Below, in pieces: positions 27,967 to 36,916 of a DNA stretch of 64,000 nt (position 1 is its first letter; each line of letters opens with the position of its first letter). The notes beneath the pieces are model-generated. The model was not told the DNA's origin. It worked only from the letters and a program-made list of their open reading frames with translations, and ran no database searches. The position numbers were made by a program, and so were the translations under genes. Origin of the DNA: Bermanella sp034112345 (GTDB taxonomy: Bacteria; Pseudomonadota; Gammaproteobacteria; Pseudomonadales; Oceanobacteraceae); assembly GCA_034112345.1 (NCBI GenBank), contig JAWUVN010000036.1, forward strand, positions 1-64,000, read 5' to 3'.

Positions 27967-28950
27967 ATGCTTGATACCAAACCATTATTACTTGCCCGTG
28001 AGTTTCCTGCTATTAACCGCACAAATTTAGAAATTTTGCAGGTAAATTTAGGGTATTTGTGCAATTTAAGCTGCACTCATTGTCATGTAAATGCAGGGCC
28101 TCGGCGTACAGAGCTCATGGATAAAGAGACCATTAATACCGTATTAGATGTGATTAGAACGAGAGGGGTTAAAACGCTTGATTTAACCGGTGGCGCACCG
28201 GAAATGAATCCTCACTTTCGCTATCTGGTCGCAGAAGCTCGTAAGCTAGGGGTTGAGGTGATTGATCGCTGTAACATTACAATCCTATGTGAACCGGGAT
28301 ACGAAGATCTGGCTCAATTTCTGTTCGATCAACAAGTGAATGTGGTGGCATCTTTACCATGTTATACACAACAGAATGTAGATGCTCAACGAGGTAAGGG
28401 GGTATTTGACAGCAGTATTGAAGGACTGCTAAAGCTGAATGCACTGGGTTTTGGTAAAGGTAACTCACACTTACCTTTAAACCTAGTTTATAACCCCGGC
28501 GGGGCGTTTCTTCCTCCGTCACAGGCTTCCTTAAAAAGTGATTATAAAAAGCGCTTAAAAGAGGATTGGGATATTGAATTTGATGATTTGTACACCATAA
28601 CCAATATGCCCATTAGTCGATTTGGCAGTATTTTGGTTTCAAAGGGCCAGTTTAATGATTATATGCAATTGTTAATTGATAGTTATCAGGCCAGTAACCT
28701 AGAAACAGTTATGTGTCGTAACACTGTTAGCGTTGATTACTTAGGTAATTTATACGATTGCGATTTTAATCAAATGCTTGAAATCCCTATTACTAAAAAG
28801 ATTGCTGGTGAAGAAATTAAAGAGCCAGTGGGGCGTCATATTTCAGATTTATTAACCGATGATTTAGAAGGCAATGCTATTGAAGTAGCTGGGCATTGTT
28901 TTGGCTGTACTGCAGGTGCCGGTTCGTCATGTGGCGGTTCTTTATCTTAA
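27967..28950 (+). CDS. arsS: Arsenosugar biosynthesis radical SAM protein ArsS
   Basis: The product has 327 residues with the radical SAM cluster motif CNLSCTHCH (C32, C36, C39; CxxxCxxC), LTGGAPEMNP and the C-terminal Cys-rich DUF3641 region (MCRNTVSVDYLGNLYDCDF and CFGCTAGAGSSCGG). These are typical of the TIGR04167 family named ArsS. It is thought to add the deoxyadenosyl group to dimethylarsenic species on the way to arsenosugars. Some relatives have selenocysteine at the C-terminus, while here the corresponding positions are Cys. Two glycosyltransferase genes of the same system follow in the same direction. Confidence 0.87.
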   Translation: MLDTKPLLLAREFPAINRTNLEILQVNLGYLCNLSCTHCHVNAGPRRTELMDKETINTVLDVIRTRGVKTLDLTGGAPEMNPHFRYLVAEARKLGVEVIDRCNITILCEPGYEDLAQFLFDQQVNVVASLPCYTQQNVDAQRGKGVFDSSIEGLLKLNALGFGKGNSHLPLNLVYNPGGAFLPPSQASLKSDYKKRLKEDWDIEFDDLYTITNMPISRFGSILVSKGQFNDYMQLLIDSYQASNLETVMCRNTVSVDYLGNLYDCDFNQMLEIPITKKIAGEEIKEPVGRHISDLLTDDLEGNAIEVAGHCFGCTAGAGSSCGGSLS

Positions 28951-28997
28951 TGGTTTCATTGGCGGTTAATTAGGGTGAAAAATTTGAGGTTGGGTGC

Positions 28998-29675
28998 ATG
29001 AATAATTTTAATCTCTCTATTATTGTGCCGGTTTATAACGAAGCTGAACACACAGAGAAACTGATACGCCGCCTGCGGTTATTAAATGATGGCTTGGTGG
29101 CCGACATTATTATTGTAGATGGTGGTAGCACTGATGGCACCGCAGAGAAACTGAGCCAGCAATTTAATGTTATTCAAAGCCAGAAGGGCCGAGCAAATCA
29201 AATGAATGCAGGGGCAAAATTGGCCACTGGAACTTGGCTGATGTTTGTTCATGCCGATACTGAAGTTGCGCCCAGCCATATTGAAGCCGCTGTATCGCAA
29301 GGTGCTATGCATAAATGGGGACGCTTTGATGTCAAACTCAGTGGCAGTAAATTTAGTTTTAGAGTGATTGAAACCTTCATTAATTTACGTTCAAAATTAA
29401 CAGGGGTAGCAACTGGTGATCAGTGCATATTTGTTCGCAAGGCTGTGTTCGATGAGTTAGACGGTTTTACCAATATTCCTTTAATGGAAGACGTCGATCT
29501 TTCAAAGCGATTAAAAGCATGCGGAAAACCAGCATGTTTGAAAAAAGTAATCGTCACATCAAGCCGTCGATGGGAAGAGTACGGCACCCTGAATACGGTG
29601 TTGTTAATGTGGAAGTTGCGTTATTTATTTTGGCGCGGTGTTTCACCAGAAGAGTTAGCTAAGTTATACCGCTAA
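28998..29675 (+). CDS. TIGR04283-type arsenosugar biosynthesis glycosyltransferase
   Basis: The product has 225 residues. It is a GT-A family 2 transferase with LSIIVPVYNEAEH at the start, IIVDGGSTDGT (about 34-44), RANQMNAGAK and MFVHADTEV (DxD-like). These are the signatures of the short TIGR04283 family, which is normally encoded next to ArsS and a TIGR04282 partner. It probably transfers or processes the sugar during arsenosugar formation; the exact step has not been established to my knowledge. It sits 47 bp after arsS. Confidence 0.85.
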   Translation: MNNFNLSIIVPVYNEAEHTEKLIRRLRLLNDGLVADIIIVDGGSTDGTAEKLSQQFNVIQSQKGRANQMNAGAKLATGTWLMFVHADTEVAPSHIEAAVSQGAMHKWGRFDVKLSGSKFSFRVIETFINLRSKLTGVATGDQCIFVRKAVFDELDGFTNIPLMEDVDLSKRLKACGKPACLKKVIVTSSRRWEEYGTLNTVLLMWKLRYLFWRGVSPEELAKLYR

Positions 29676-29724
29676 ACAGTTCAATATCCTTTCTTATTTT
29701 TAATTTATAGATTTAATTGTATTT

Positions 29725-30351
29725 ATGAAACTTGATTGCATAGTTATTCAATTTGCCCGTTTTCCTACATTGGGGGGGGTAAAAACACGTTTACACCCTG
29801 AATTAGGAAAAGAAGGGTGCTTAGCGTTGTACTTACAATTGCTAAAACATGTGCATGATCAAGTACAACAAAGTGATTTATTTCACGTCATTTCACTGGA
29901 TGGCACCGGGAATCATCCATTGGTTAACAGCCTAATGGAAATGACTCCTATGATTTTACAGCAGGGAGGTGATCTTGGTGAGCGCATGTTTAACGCCATT
30001 GAATGGGGATTAACTAAAGCCAATAAAGTAATCATAATTGGAAGCGACTGTGCGGTGTTAAATCAAAGTCATTTAAATGCAGTGAAAGATGCACTTAATG
30101 ACCACTCACATACTTTTATTCCGGCGGAAGATGGCGGTTATGTTTTAGTAGGAGCGACCGAATCTTACCGAGATATATTTGAAAATATCGAGTGGGGTAT
30201 CAATACCGTTATGGAAAAAACTAAGCAAGCAATTGAATCAGGCAATAAAAAAGCGGCTTATTTACCGCTTCTATGGGATGTGGATAGGCCAGAGGATTAT
30301 CATCGGTTGTTAGACTGTTACCCTAACTGGCCCGAGCTTAAAAAAATCTAG
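29725..30351 (+). CDS. TIGR04282-type arsenosugar biosynthesis glycosyltransferase
   Basis: The product has 208 residues of the DUF2064 type, with IQFARFPTLGGVKTRL at the start, GDLGERMFNA and VIIIGSDCAVL in the middle, and EDGGYVLVGA. These resemble nucleotidyltransferase/GT-A folds and define TIGR04282. It is the third gene of the arsenosugar trio. Its last 4 bases overlap the 3' end of the convergent flgZ gene. No arsM methyltransferase gene lies in this window, so the first steps must be encoded elsewhere. Confidence 0.85.
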   Translation: MKLDCIVIQFARFPTLGGVKTRLHPELGKEGCLALYLQLLKHVHDQVQQSDLFHVISLDGTGNHPLVNSLMEMTPMILQQGGDLGERMFNAIEWGLTKANKVIIIGSDCAVLNQSHLNAVKDALNDHSHTFIPAEDGGYVLVGATESYRDIFENIEWGINTVMEKTKQAIESGNKKAAYLPLLWDVDRPEDYHRLLDCYPNWPELKKI

Positions 30352-31136
30352 CCACTTTTTTCAGTTTCAGTGCTTTGTTCTTCAGGCTCTTTATTCTTTC
30401 CCTCTTTTTTATCGGCGGCAGCTTGTTGTTTACGCTGCTCTTCAAATTGCAACTTATTTACAAATTGCTCGATATAGCGCTGTTTCATACCGCTAAGAGG
30501 CTGAAAAGAAAACCCACAGAAGGTCATATCTTTTTCTTCATTATAAATGGCGTGCCGTGCATCTAGACCACAATCCATTGATTCGTCACCCACATGCAAA
30601 GTAGATTCATCAAAGTTACTAATGGTTTTAAGATCGTCACCTATTTTACCTTTAAAGTAAGCTTTAAAACCGGATCCTGAAATATCTTGTAGGCGGCCTT
30701 TAAAAGTCCGCTCGTCTTCACTTGAACGAAATACACAATGAACTGAATAGGTACGTGGCATCATGGCGCGATAGGCGTCACGGCGTTGTAGGTATAATAA
30801 TTTTTCGGGAAACTTAGTAATGTATTCTTGATTGCTAGAGCGGTATTTAATGCCACCTTCAAGGTGAAGCGACACCATAATGCCACGAAAATCGGCAGTC
30901 AGTTCTAAACTCTTACCCGCTTTAAGCAGTTCGTTACCTGCCTCAGGAATAAGTTTATCAAAAGCAAAGGCTTTGGATTTTAAATCAACTTTTGTAATGG
31001 CGGTCGAAAACGCCTCGTCAACGCCATCAAAACGAGCAGTCAGTTTGGGCGCGTAACGTATTAACCGTTGAATCGCCCGATAAATTTCTTCAGGGCTGGT
31101 TAAATAATTTTCTTCTGTTTCTTGAGCCTGTTCCAT
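30348..31136 (-). CDS. flgZ: PilZ flagellar brake protein FlgZ (YcgR-like)
   Basis: The product has 262 residues. An N-terminal YcgR-type domain (about 15-110) precedes a PilZ domain with the cyclic di-GMP motif RRDAYR (118-123) and DISGSG (151-156). The tail after residue 235 is Lys/Glu/Gln-rich and probably disordered. It lies downstream of flgM and flgN, the same order as flgM-flgN-flgZ in Pseudomonas, where FlgZ binds c-di-GMP and slows the flagellar motor. The context supports that role here. Confidence 0.85.
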   Translation of the reverse strand: MEQAQETEENYLTSPEEIYRAIQRLIRYAPKLTARFDGVDEAFSTAITKVDLKSKAFAFDKLIPEAGNELLKAGKSLELTADFRGIMVSLHLEGGIKYRSSNQEYITKFPEKLLYLQRRDAYRAMMPRTYSVHCVFRSSEDERTFKGRLQDISGSGFKAYFKGKIGDDLKTISNFDESTLHVGDESMDCGLDARHAIYNEEKDMTFCGFSFQPLSGMKQRYIEQFVNKLQFEEQRKQQAAADKKEGKNKEPEEQSTETEKSG

Positions 31137-31214
31137 GACATTTGTCTATATAGTTGTTTAATGAGGGAATGAGCGAGTTAATCTGAGCTGATGCTAAGCA
31201 TCATGCTGATTAAA

Positions 31215-31700
31215 CTAGGCTTCACCTAAAGTGTGGCGTTGACGGTTTCCTTTGTCAGAACCACTTTCATTATATAAGTTTGGCTGATTTTTGTTGCCAT
31301 GCAAGATATTTAATAAAGCACGTGTTCGATTACGGCTGTGATGGATAACAATTCCGTTTTCTTCGTTCTGTTTAATGACCGCTTCAAACTCAGTTTTAAG
31401 CTCTCGCCACTGCGTGTGCAGTAGAGATGTTGGATCAGGAGTAAGGGTGTTAATTAAGGATTCAAAGCCTTGTTCGGACGATTCAAAACCATGCGCGGAA
31501 AGATAGTCCAAACGAATTTGAACTTGCTTTTTAAATCGAGCAAGCAAAGACTTCTTATGTTGAGCACTGCCTTCAACAGCATTAATGTCATTTTTCAATA
31601 AAGCATCCGATTCTTTACTAAGAACCGCTCTTAATTGGTCTAGGGTAGTTTGTTCTTTAGCAAGTAATGTTGCTAATTCATCTACCGTAGCATGAGACAT
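31215..31700 (-). CDS. flgN: FlgN family flagellar export chaperone
   Basis: The product has 161 residues, all helical, with an N-terminal coiled coil (ELATLLAKEQTTLDQLRAVL) and a C-terminal segment with NRTRALLNILHG, typical of FlgN. FlgN is the export chaperone for the hook-associated proteins FlgK and FlgL, both encoded further right. GGAAG precedes the ATG. It follows flgM by 100 bp in the same direction and precedes flgZ. Confidence 0.85.
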   Translation of the reverse strand: MSHATVDELATLLAKEQTTLDQLRAVLSKESDALLKNDINAVEGSAQHKKSLLARFKKQVQIRLDYLSAHGFESSEQGFESLINTLTPDPTSLLHTQWRELKTEFEAVIKQNEENGIVIHHSRNRTRALLNILHGNKNQPNLYNESGSDKGNRQRHTLGEA

Positions 31701-31800
31701 AGTGCTTCCTTAATTTAGTTAAAATTGTACGTTAAATTGTAAGCTTAAAAGCTAGCCATTCAATTATTTCGTTCAATATTCAACGCTGTCATTTAATGAC

Positions 31801-32100
31801 TTAATTCAATATTGAATCAAACTTGATCATTTTTCCCGCAATGCGCTCGTAATCAATTTTGTATTCATTATTGGCCAGTGCTCCCTTGATTCGTTCAACG
31901 GTAGCATTATCGATATCGGGCATTTTTGCCACTTCAGCTTCAATTTGCTGAATCGATTTGCTCTGAGGGCTTAATTTCACCTCAGCATTGGTGGCCTTAA
32001 CGCTGTCGCCAGATTGACTCTGGCCACTGCTGCTAGTCTTTTCAGTACTGCGGGGTTGCCCGCCACCACCGACACCGGTGGTTAATTTGTTTATGTTCAT
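31801..32100 (-). CDS. flgM: Anti-sigma-28 factor FlgM
   Basis: The product has 99 residues. The N-terminal half is Gly/Ser/Gln-rich and flexible (as needed for export), and the C-terminal half has LSPQSKSIQQIEAEVAKMP and IDYERIAGKMIKFD, the sigma-28 binding helices of FlgM. It holds back FliA until the hook is complete and is then exported. It has its own sigma-28 promoter upstream (32142-32168), so it is self-limiting, as in other gammaproteobacteria. Confidence 0.92.
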   Translation of the reverse strand: MNINKLTTGVGGGGQPRSTEKTSSSGQSQSGDSVKATNAEVKLSPQSKSIQQIEAEVAKMPDIDNATVERIKGALANNEYKIDYERIAGKMIKFDSILN

Positions 32101-32141
32101 TTTCTTTACCTTCCACGCAAATGAGAGTTTCTCATAGGCCT

Positions 32142-32168
32142 ATAACGGCAGACATTCACTAGGCTTTA
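32142..32168 (-). promoter_or_regulatory. Sigma-28 promoter of flgM
   Basis: Reading the minus strand, TAAAGCCT (32161-32168) is followed after exactly 11 bases by GCCGTTAT (32142-32149), against the FliA consensus TAAAGTTT-N11-GCCGATAA. It lies about 40 bases before the flgM start codon. Confidence 0.8.
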
Positions 32169-32207
32169 GCTTTTTCATTAATTATTTTAAAAATAATCCA
32201 TAAAATA

Positions 32208-32939
32208 TCAAAAATTGACTACCACAAGGCCAGAATCCACCACTCTGGCACGTACTATACGGTTTGAGCGAATATTCTTAACTCGTATTTGCTTGCCTTC
32301 ACGACCGTCATTCATAGCTTCTCCGGGCATTTTGACACTCATTAGGCCTCTTTTAGCCATTATCACAACTCGATCCCCCTTATGTATGAGCAGGGCGGGT
32401 ACAACTAGGTGACCATTTAAAACGGTTTCTCCAGAAAGGGCTCTTTTAGATTGTTTACCTATAACTAGGTCTTTCCTTAGAAAATAACCGCTTCTTAATT
32501 GGCTGATATTAATGTTTCTATACGCTAAATGATCAGCCCTTAAAGCAACACCACGTGATATGGGTTGATTTAATATCACGACTGACGTGATTAAATTAAT
32601 GTTTATGGGCACATTTAATGCCCAGGACTTCTTACCTTTACAGCTCACTTTAATTTGGCTGCGACCCAGTGAAAGAGTGTCAGGGGCGGGAACATTTAAT
32701 GCTTGAGTACATACTGCTAACGTTAATCGTGAATCTAATTGGTTGGTTTCAATCTTATATTCATATTTATCTAGGCCCATCTCTTTGGCCATCGTCACTA
32801 TTTTTTCACCAATAGTTTCTTGTATGCTTTGGCTTACCTGGTCTAAACCAGTTTCAGCCGCCACAGCAAGTGAATTTGCCCATGCAAATAAAATCCCAAT
32901 AAAAACCCTGTGATTAACCAAAATTTGTCCTATTCTCAA
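32208..32939 (-). CDS. flgA: Flagellar P-ring assembly chaperone FlgA
   Basis: The product has 243 residues. It starts with a signal-peptide-like segment (VFIGILFAWANSLAVAAE) and ends with the SAF/FlgA domain (ISRGVALRADHL, RSGYFLRKDLVIGKQSKRAL, LIHKGDRVVIMAKRG). FlgA is a periplasmic chaperone that helps FlgI form the P-ring. It precedes flgM on the same strand, while cheV diverges on the other side, as in Pseudomonas. Confidence 0.9.
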   Translation of the reverse strand: MRIGQILVNHRVFIGILFAWANSLAVAAETGLDQVSQSIQETIGEKIVTMAKEMGLDKYEYKIETNQLDSRLTLAVCTQALNVPAPDTLSLGRSQIKVSCKGKKSWALNVPININLITSVVILNQPISRGVALRADHLAYRNINISQLRSGYFLRKDLVIGKQSKRALSGETVLNGHLVVPALLIHKGDRVVIMAKRGLMSVKMPGEAMNDGREGKQIRVKNIRSNRIVRARVVDSGLVVVNF

Positions 32940-33074
32940 ATAAGAAACAGTGCTGTCATGAAAATGGCGTTTTTAAATGCACTCACACCTTTATAGGCAT
33001 AATGCAATTGATGTGCCGTTGAAAAAGAGTATACAAATGCCAAGCCATTGGTATTTGTAATCTGGAGTTGATTC

Positions 33075-34013
33075 ATGGCAGGTATGTTAGATTCCATTGA
33101 TCAGAGAACACAGCTTGTTGGTGCAAACCGACTTGAACTGTTGCTGTTCCGTTTAAATGGGCCACCGGTTTACGGTATTAACGTATTTAAAGTGAAAGAA
33201 GTGCTGCAGTGCCCACCTTTAAGCATTTTGCCTAAAAGTCATAGAGTGGTAATTGGTGTTGCACATATTCGGTCTGGCACCATACCCATTATTGATATGG
33301 GATTAGCAACTGGCAGTATTGCTGTGGGTGATCCTAAGTCTTGTTTTGTTATTATCACCGAATACAACGGAGCCACTCAGGGCTTTTTAGTCACAGGTGT
33401 AGAACGCATTGTGAATATGAACTGGGAAGAGATTCACCCGCCACCAAAGGGTACAGGTAAAGAACACTATTTAACCGCTGTAACAGAATTAGATAATCGA
33501 ATCATTGAAATCATTGATGTTGAAAAAATATTATCTGAAGTTTCACCTATGGAAGAAACAATCAGCGAAGAGATACTTGAATCAGCAAGGCAAAATGCCA
33601 CTGATGAAGCCCCTAGAGTATTGATTGCTGATGACTCTAAAATTGCACGTAAACAAGTGGTTAAATGCTTAGAAGCATTAGGTGTTGAAGTAACAGCAGT
33701 GTGTGATGGACGACAAGCATTAACACACTTACAAGAAATGGTTTCATCGGGAGTTAATCCAGCTGAATACTACTCAATGATGATATCTGATATTGAAATG
33801 CCTGAGATGGATGGATACACATTGACAACCGAAGTCAGAAGCGATCCAAAGATGAAGGATATGCACATCATATTACATACTTCATTAAGTGGTGTGTTTA
33901 ATCAAAATATGGTTAAAAAAGTTGGAGCTGATGATTTTATTGCCAAATTCAATCCTGATGTTTTGGCATCTAAGGTCTCAGAACGAACAGCGGCCTTTAA
34001 GGCAGGTTCATAA
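33075..34013 (+). CDS. cheV: Chemotaxis coupling protein CheV
   Basis: The product has 312 residues. A CheW-like domain (about 20-165; FRLNGPPVYGINVFKVKEV, GVAHIRSGTIPIIDM) is followed by a receiver domain (about 185-305) with IADDSKIARK, the phosphorylatable Asp in MISDIEMPEMDGY and Lys in DFIAKF. CheV couples receptors to CheA and is tuned by phosphorylation. It is followed 40 bp later by cheR. Both are close to the rod genes. Confidence 0.92.
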   Translation: MAGMLDSIDQRTQLVGANRLELLLFRLNGPPVYGINVFKVKEVLQCPPLSILPKSHRVVIGVAHIRSGTIPIIDMGLATGSIAVGDPKSCFVIITEYNGATQGFLVTGVERIVNMNWEEIHPPPKGTGKEHYLTAVTELDNRIIEIIDVEKILSEVSPMEETISEEILESARQNATDEAPRVLIADDSKIARKQVVKCLEALGVEVTAVCDGRQALTHLQEMVSSGVNPAEYYSMMISDIEMPEMDGYTLTTEVRSDPKMKDMHIILHTSLSGVFNQNMVKKVGADDFIAKFNPDVLASKVSERTAAFKAGS

Positions 34014-34053
34014 ATGTTGATGGAATTTAGTTTGATCCTTATGGATATAATAA

Positions 34054-34863
34054 ATGGAAATTAGCAAGTCCGACTTTGTCATGTTTCGTGATTTCCTTGA
34101 GCGTGTTTGCGGAATATTACTAAGTGATAATAAGGAGTATCTAGTCGCCAGTCGATTACGAAACATAATGAAAGATAAAGAATTAACATCTTTATCTGCG
34201 CTTGTTAAAATAATTGAAAGTGACACGCGCTTAAGAGAACAAGTGATTGATGCCATGACCACTAACGAAACCCTTTGGTTTCGTGACTCCCACCCCTTTA
34301 AAATCCTTGAAGATAAATTATTACCTGAACTCACGGCTAAGCAGAGTAGCATTGATATCTGGTGTGCCGCTTCCTCTACTGGGCAAGAGCCTTACTCTAT
34401 TAGTATGATTCTTGAAGAATACAAACGCAGTCATCCGGGTAAAATACGTTCTGAAAAAATAATGGCTACAGATATTTCAAGCAGCGCCCTAGAAATAGCC
34501 CGAGGAGGGTTATACGACCAATTAGCACTGGGTCGGGGTATGCCTAAAGATTTACTAGATCGCTATTTTAAAAGCACCGACGATGGCTGGCGAATAGACC
34601 CTGCTATTGCTAAGAAAGTGCAATATAGAATGTTAAACCTTTTAAACTCTTATACATTATTGGGTCAATACGATCTTGTATTTTGCCGTAACGTATTGAT
34701 CTATTTTTCAAGTGAATTGAAAAAAGACATCTTAACTCGCATACATGGGCAGTTAAAACCCGGTGGCTATGTTTTATTAGGAGCCAGTGAAGCGCTAAGT
34801 GATCTTGGTGACTTGTACGAAATGGTGCAATGCAGCCCAGGCATTATTTACCGCAAAAAGTAG
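34054..34863 (+). CDS. cheR: Chemotaxis protein methyltransferase CheR
   Basis: The product has 269 residues. The N-terminal helical domain (about 5-75) includes LVASRLRNIMK, then the SAM-binding domain has NETLWFRDSHPF, IWCAASSTGQEPYSI and LVFCRNVLIYF. CheR methylates glutamates of chemoreceptors using S-adenosylmethionine. The 231-bp gap that follows ends in a sigma-54 promoter for flgB. Confidence 0.94.
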   Translation: MEISKSDFVMFRDFLERVCGILLSDNKEYLVASRLRNIMKDKELTSLSALVKIIESDTRLREQVIDAMTTNETLWFRDSHPFKILEDKLLPELTAKQSSIDIWCAASSTGQEPYSISMILEEYKRSHPGKIRSEKIMATDISSSALEIARGGLYDQLALGRGMPKDLLDRYFKSTDDGWRIDPAIAKKVQYRMLNLLNSYTLLGQYDLVFCRNVLIYFSSELKKDILTRIHGQLKPGGYVLLGASEALSDLGDLYEMVQCSPGIIYRKK

Positions 34864-35043
34864 CGCTGGCTATACCTTCTTGATAAGGCCCGTTCTGGGC
34901 CGTACTTTCTTAAACAGTTATGTATTTAAAAACATCCCCACATCGTTTTTTATGATTCCGCTTTTCCCTTTAACGGCAAGTGTTGCCGCTTTAAAAATTC
35001 CTATTATCCCTCTAAGCCTTTGAAATATAAGGATATTTAATGT

Positions 35044-35059
35044 TGGCATAGTGGTTGCT
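35044..35059 (+). promoter_or_regulatory. Sigma-54 promoter of flgB operon
   Basis: TGGCATAGTGGTTGCT matches the -24/-12 consensus TGGCAY-N5-TTGCW with correct GG to GC spacing. It lies about 35 bases before the flgB start. It implies control by RpoN with a FleQ- or FleR-type activator, as in Pseudomonas. Confidence 0.78.
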
Positions 35060-35094
35060 CTATCTAAATTAAATAATTAATAGGTAGGTGTCAC

Positions 35095-35487
35095 ATGTCG
35101 GCATTAGGGTTTAAAAATTCGTTAGGTATTCACCCTCAGACTTTGCAACTTCGTGCATCTCGTGCAGAAGTATTAGCGAATAATTTAGCCAACAGTGACA
35201 CGCCTAACTTCAAAGCACGAGATTTTGACTTTCAAGCCATGCTAGATGCAGAAAGCCGTCGTTCATTAAGTATGAATGTCACCAGCGAAAAACATCAGCG
35301 CGGTACAGTTGATACGGACTCTGATTTGTTATTTCGTAATCCTTATCAACCATCAATTGATGGCAATACAGTAGACAGTCAAATGGAGCAATCTTTTTAT
35401 ACTGAGAATGCACTTCGTTATAACTCATCCTTTCAGTTTTTAAACGGTAAGTTTAAAGGGTTGAAAGAAGCCATTTCTGGCCAATAA
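35095..35487 (+). CDS. flgB: Flagellar proximal rod protein FlgB
   Basis: The product has 130 residues with the rod motif ASRAEVLANNLANSDTPNFK near the N-terminus and a C-terminal amphipathic helix (ALRYNSSFQFLNGKFKGLKEAI). FlgB forms the proximal rod with FlgC, FlgF and FliE in the periplasm. It is the first gene after the sigma-54 promoter, and flgC follows 20 bp later. Confidence 0.93.
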   Translation: MSALGFKNSLGIHPQTLQLRASRAEVLANNLANSDTPNFKARDFDFQAMLDAESRRSLSMNVTSEKHQRGTVDTDSDLLFRNPYQPSIDGNTVDSQMEQSFYTENALRYNSSFQFLNGKFKGLKEAISGQ

Positions 35488-35507
35488 TAAAAACTGGAGA
35501 ATAAGTT

Positions 35508-35954
35508 ATGTCACTAACTAATGTATTTAATATTGCCGGAACTGGAATGAATGCACAGTCCATTCGTTTGAATACCACGGCCAGTAACATAGCCAACGCT
35601 GAAACTGTGAGTTCAAGCATTGATGAAACTTACAAAGCTCGTAAGCCTTGGTTTCAGGTGCTTGAAAAGCAATGGGACGATGTAGATGGATTGAATCGTA
35701 AATTAGATGTGCGATCACAAATAGGCGACGGCGTAAAAATAGCGGGCATTGTAGAAAGTGATGCACCATTACAAAAACGATTTCAGCCACATCATCCAAT
35801 GGCTGATGAAGAGGGTTATGTTTTATACCCTAACGTCAACATAGTTGAAGAAATGACTGACATGATGTCGTCTTCTAGAAGCTATCAAATGAATGTTGAA
35901 GTTATGAAAACGGCCAAGCAAATGTTGCAACGTACGCTCACATTGGGTCAGTAG
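35508..35954 (+). CDS. flgC: Flagellar proximal rod protein FlgC
   Basis: The product has 148 residues, starting with FNIAGTGMNAQSIRLNTTASN and ending with VNIVEEMTDMMSSSRSYQMN, the N- and C-terminal rod helices. It lies between flgB and flgD in the usual order. The length is normal for the family (about 135-150). Confidence 0.94.
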   Translation: MSLTNVFNIAGTGMNAQSIRLNTTASNIANAETVSSSIDETYKARKPWFQVLEKQWDDVDGLNRKLDVRSQIGDGVKIAGIVESDAPLQKRFQPHHPMADEEGYVLYPNVNIVEEMTDMMSSSRSYQMNVEVMKTAKQMLQRTLTLGQ

Positions 35955-36013
35955 GGGTTAAAAATGAAAAAAATATTTAAAAACGTAACCCTGAAAATAG
36001 GGAGCATTAAATA

Positions 36014-36805
36014 ATGTCAGACATTACCGCTATCGGTACCACTCAAACGGCCTTGGATCAATATTCAGAAGCATCAAATTCTGAAGAGGCGAAGACGAAT
36101 GAGTTAGGCCGCAACGAATTTATGGAGTTGTTGGTTGCTCAAATGAACAATCAAAACCCATTAGAACCGCAAGAAAATACTGAGTTTATCGCTCAACTTG
36201 CACAATTTAGCCAAGTTGAAGGCACAGAGACTTTAAACGCAACCGTATCTGATATGGCTGGAGACTTGCGATCAAGTCAAGCGCTTCAAGCGTCGTCAAT
36301 GGTTGGGCAATCAGTGGTTGTGCCTGGTAATGAATATGGTTTTTTACAAAGTGGCGACTTGATTGCTGGTTATGCAGAAGTGCCCGCGACAACGGCCAAT
36401 CTTTCCATACAAATTCAATCTCGAGCCGGTCAAACATTAGAAACGATTAGTTTAGGCCAGCACGACCAAGGGCCCGTGTCTTTTCGTTGGGACGGTGCAA
36501 ATTTAGAGATGGATGGTGAGATAGTTGAGATAGATAGCAGTTTATTAAACCGACAAGAAGTATTAACGGATAGTGAAGGCAACCCTGTATTGGATGCCAA
36601 TGGTGCCACTATCGCGTCACCCTACCCAGCAGGGGAATATAAATTTGTTGTATCAGCATCCATTGATGGAAGTAACGAGGGGCTGGATACGGCGATGAGT
36701 GGAAAAGTCGACAGTGTGACAATTGGTACTGGTTCATCTGTGACATTAAATTTAGCGGGCGGAACAAAAGCCGCACTGAGTGATGTAAAACAAATTTTAG
36801 AGTGA
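36014..36805 (+). CDS. flgD: Flagellar hook cap protein FlgD
   Basis: The product has 263 residues with the conserved N-terminal motif FMELLVAQMNNQNPLEPQENTEFIAQ split over about 36-60, then QFSQVEG, followed by the FLG-D Ig/tudor-like domain (PAGEYKFVVSAS). FlgD caps the growing hook and is later replaced by FlgK. GGAG precedes the ATG at good spacing. Confidence 0.93.
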   Translation: MSDITAIGTTQTALDQYSEASNSEEAKTNELGRNEFMELLVAQMNNQNPLEPQENTEFIAQLAQFSQVEGTETLNATVSDMAGDLRSSQALQASSMVGQSVVVPGNEYGFLQSGDLIAGYAEVPATTANLSIQIQSRAGQTLETISLGQHDQGPVSFRWDGANLEMDGEIVEIDSSLLNRQEVLTDSEGNPVLDANGATIASPYPAGEYKFVVSASIDGSNEGLDTAMSGKVDSVTIGTGSSVTLNLAGGTKAALSDVKQILE

Positions 36806-36916
36806 CCAAATTTTAGAGCGACAGTCGCTATTTCAAATAGCACTAAAAAATGAATTTAAACCATATATAAATACTGGTAACAGTATTTAAAAAGAATTGA
36901 TCAGAGGTAAATAGTT

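Noticed and set aside
28890..28950. Selenocysteine at the arsS C-terminus
   Set aside because: The frame ends normally at TAA after GSSCGGSLS, and the expected Sec positions are Cys codons.
32965..32980. Sigma-54-like site TGGCG...TGC before cheV
   Set aside because: The GG to GC spacing is one base too long and the elements are poor.
33015..33022. GCCGTTGA upstream of cheV as a sigma-28 -10 element
   Set aside because: The sequence 11 bases upstream does not resemble TAAAGTTT.
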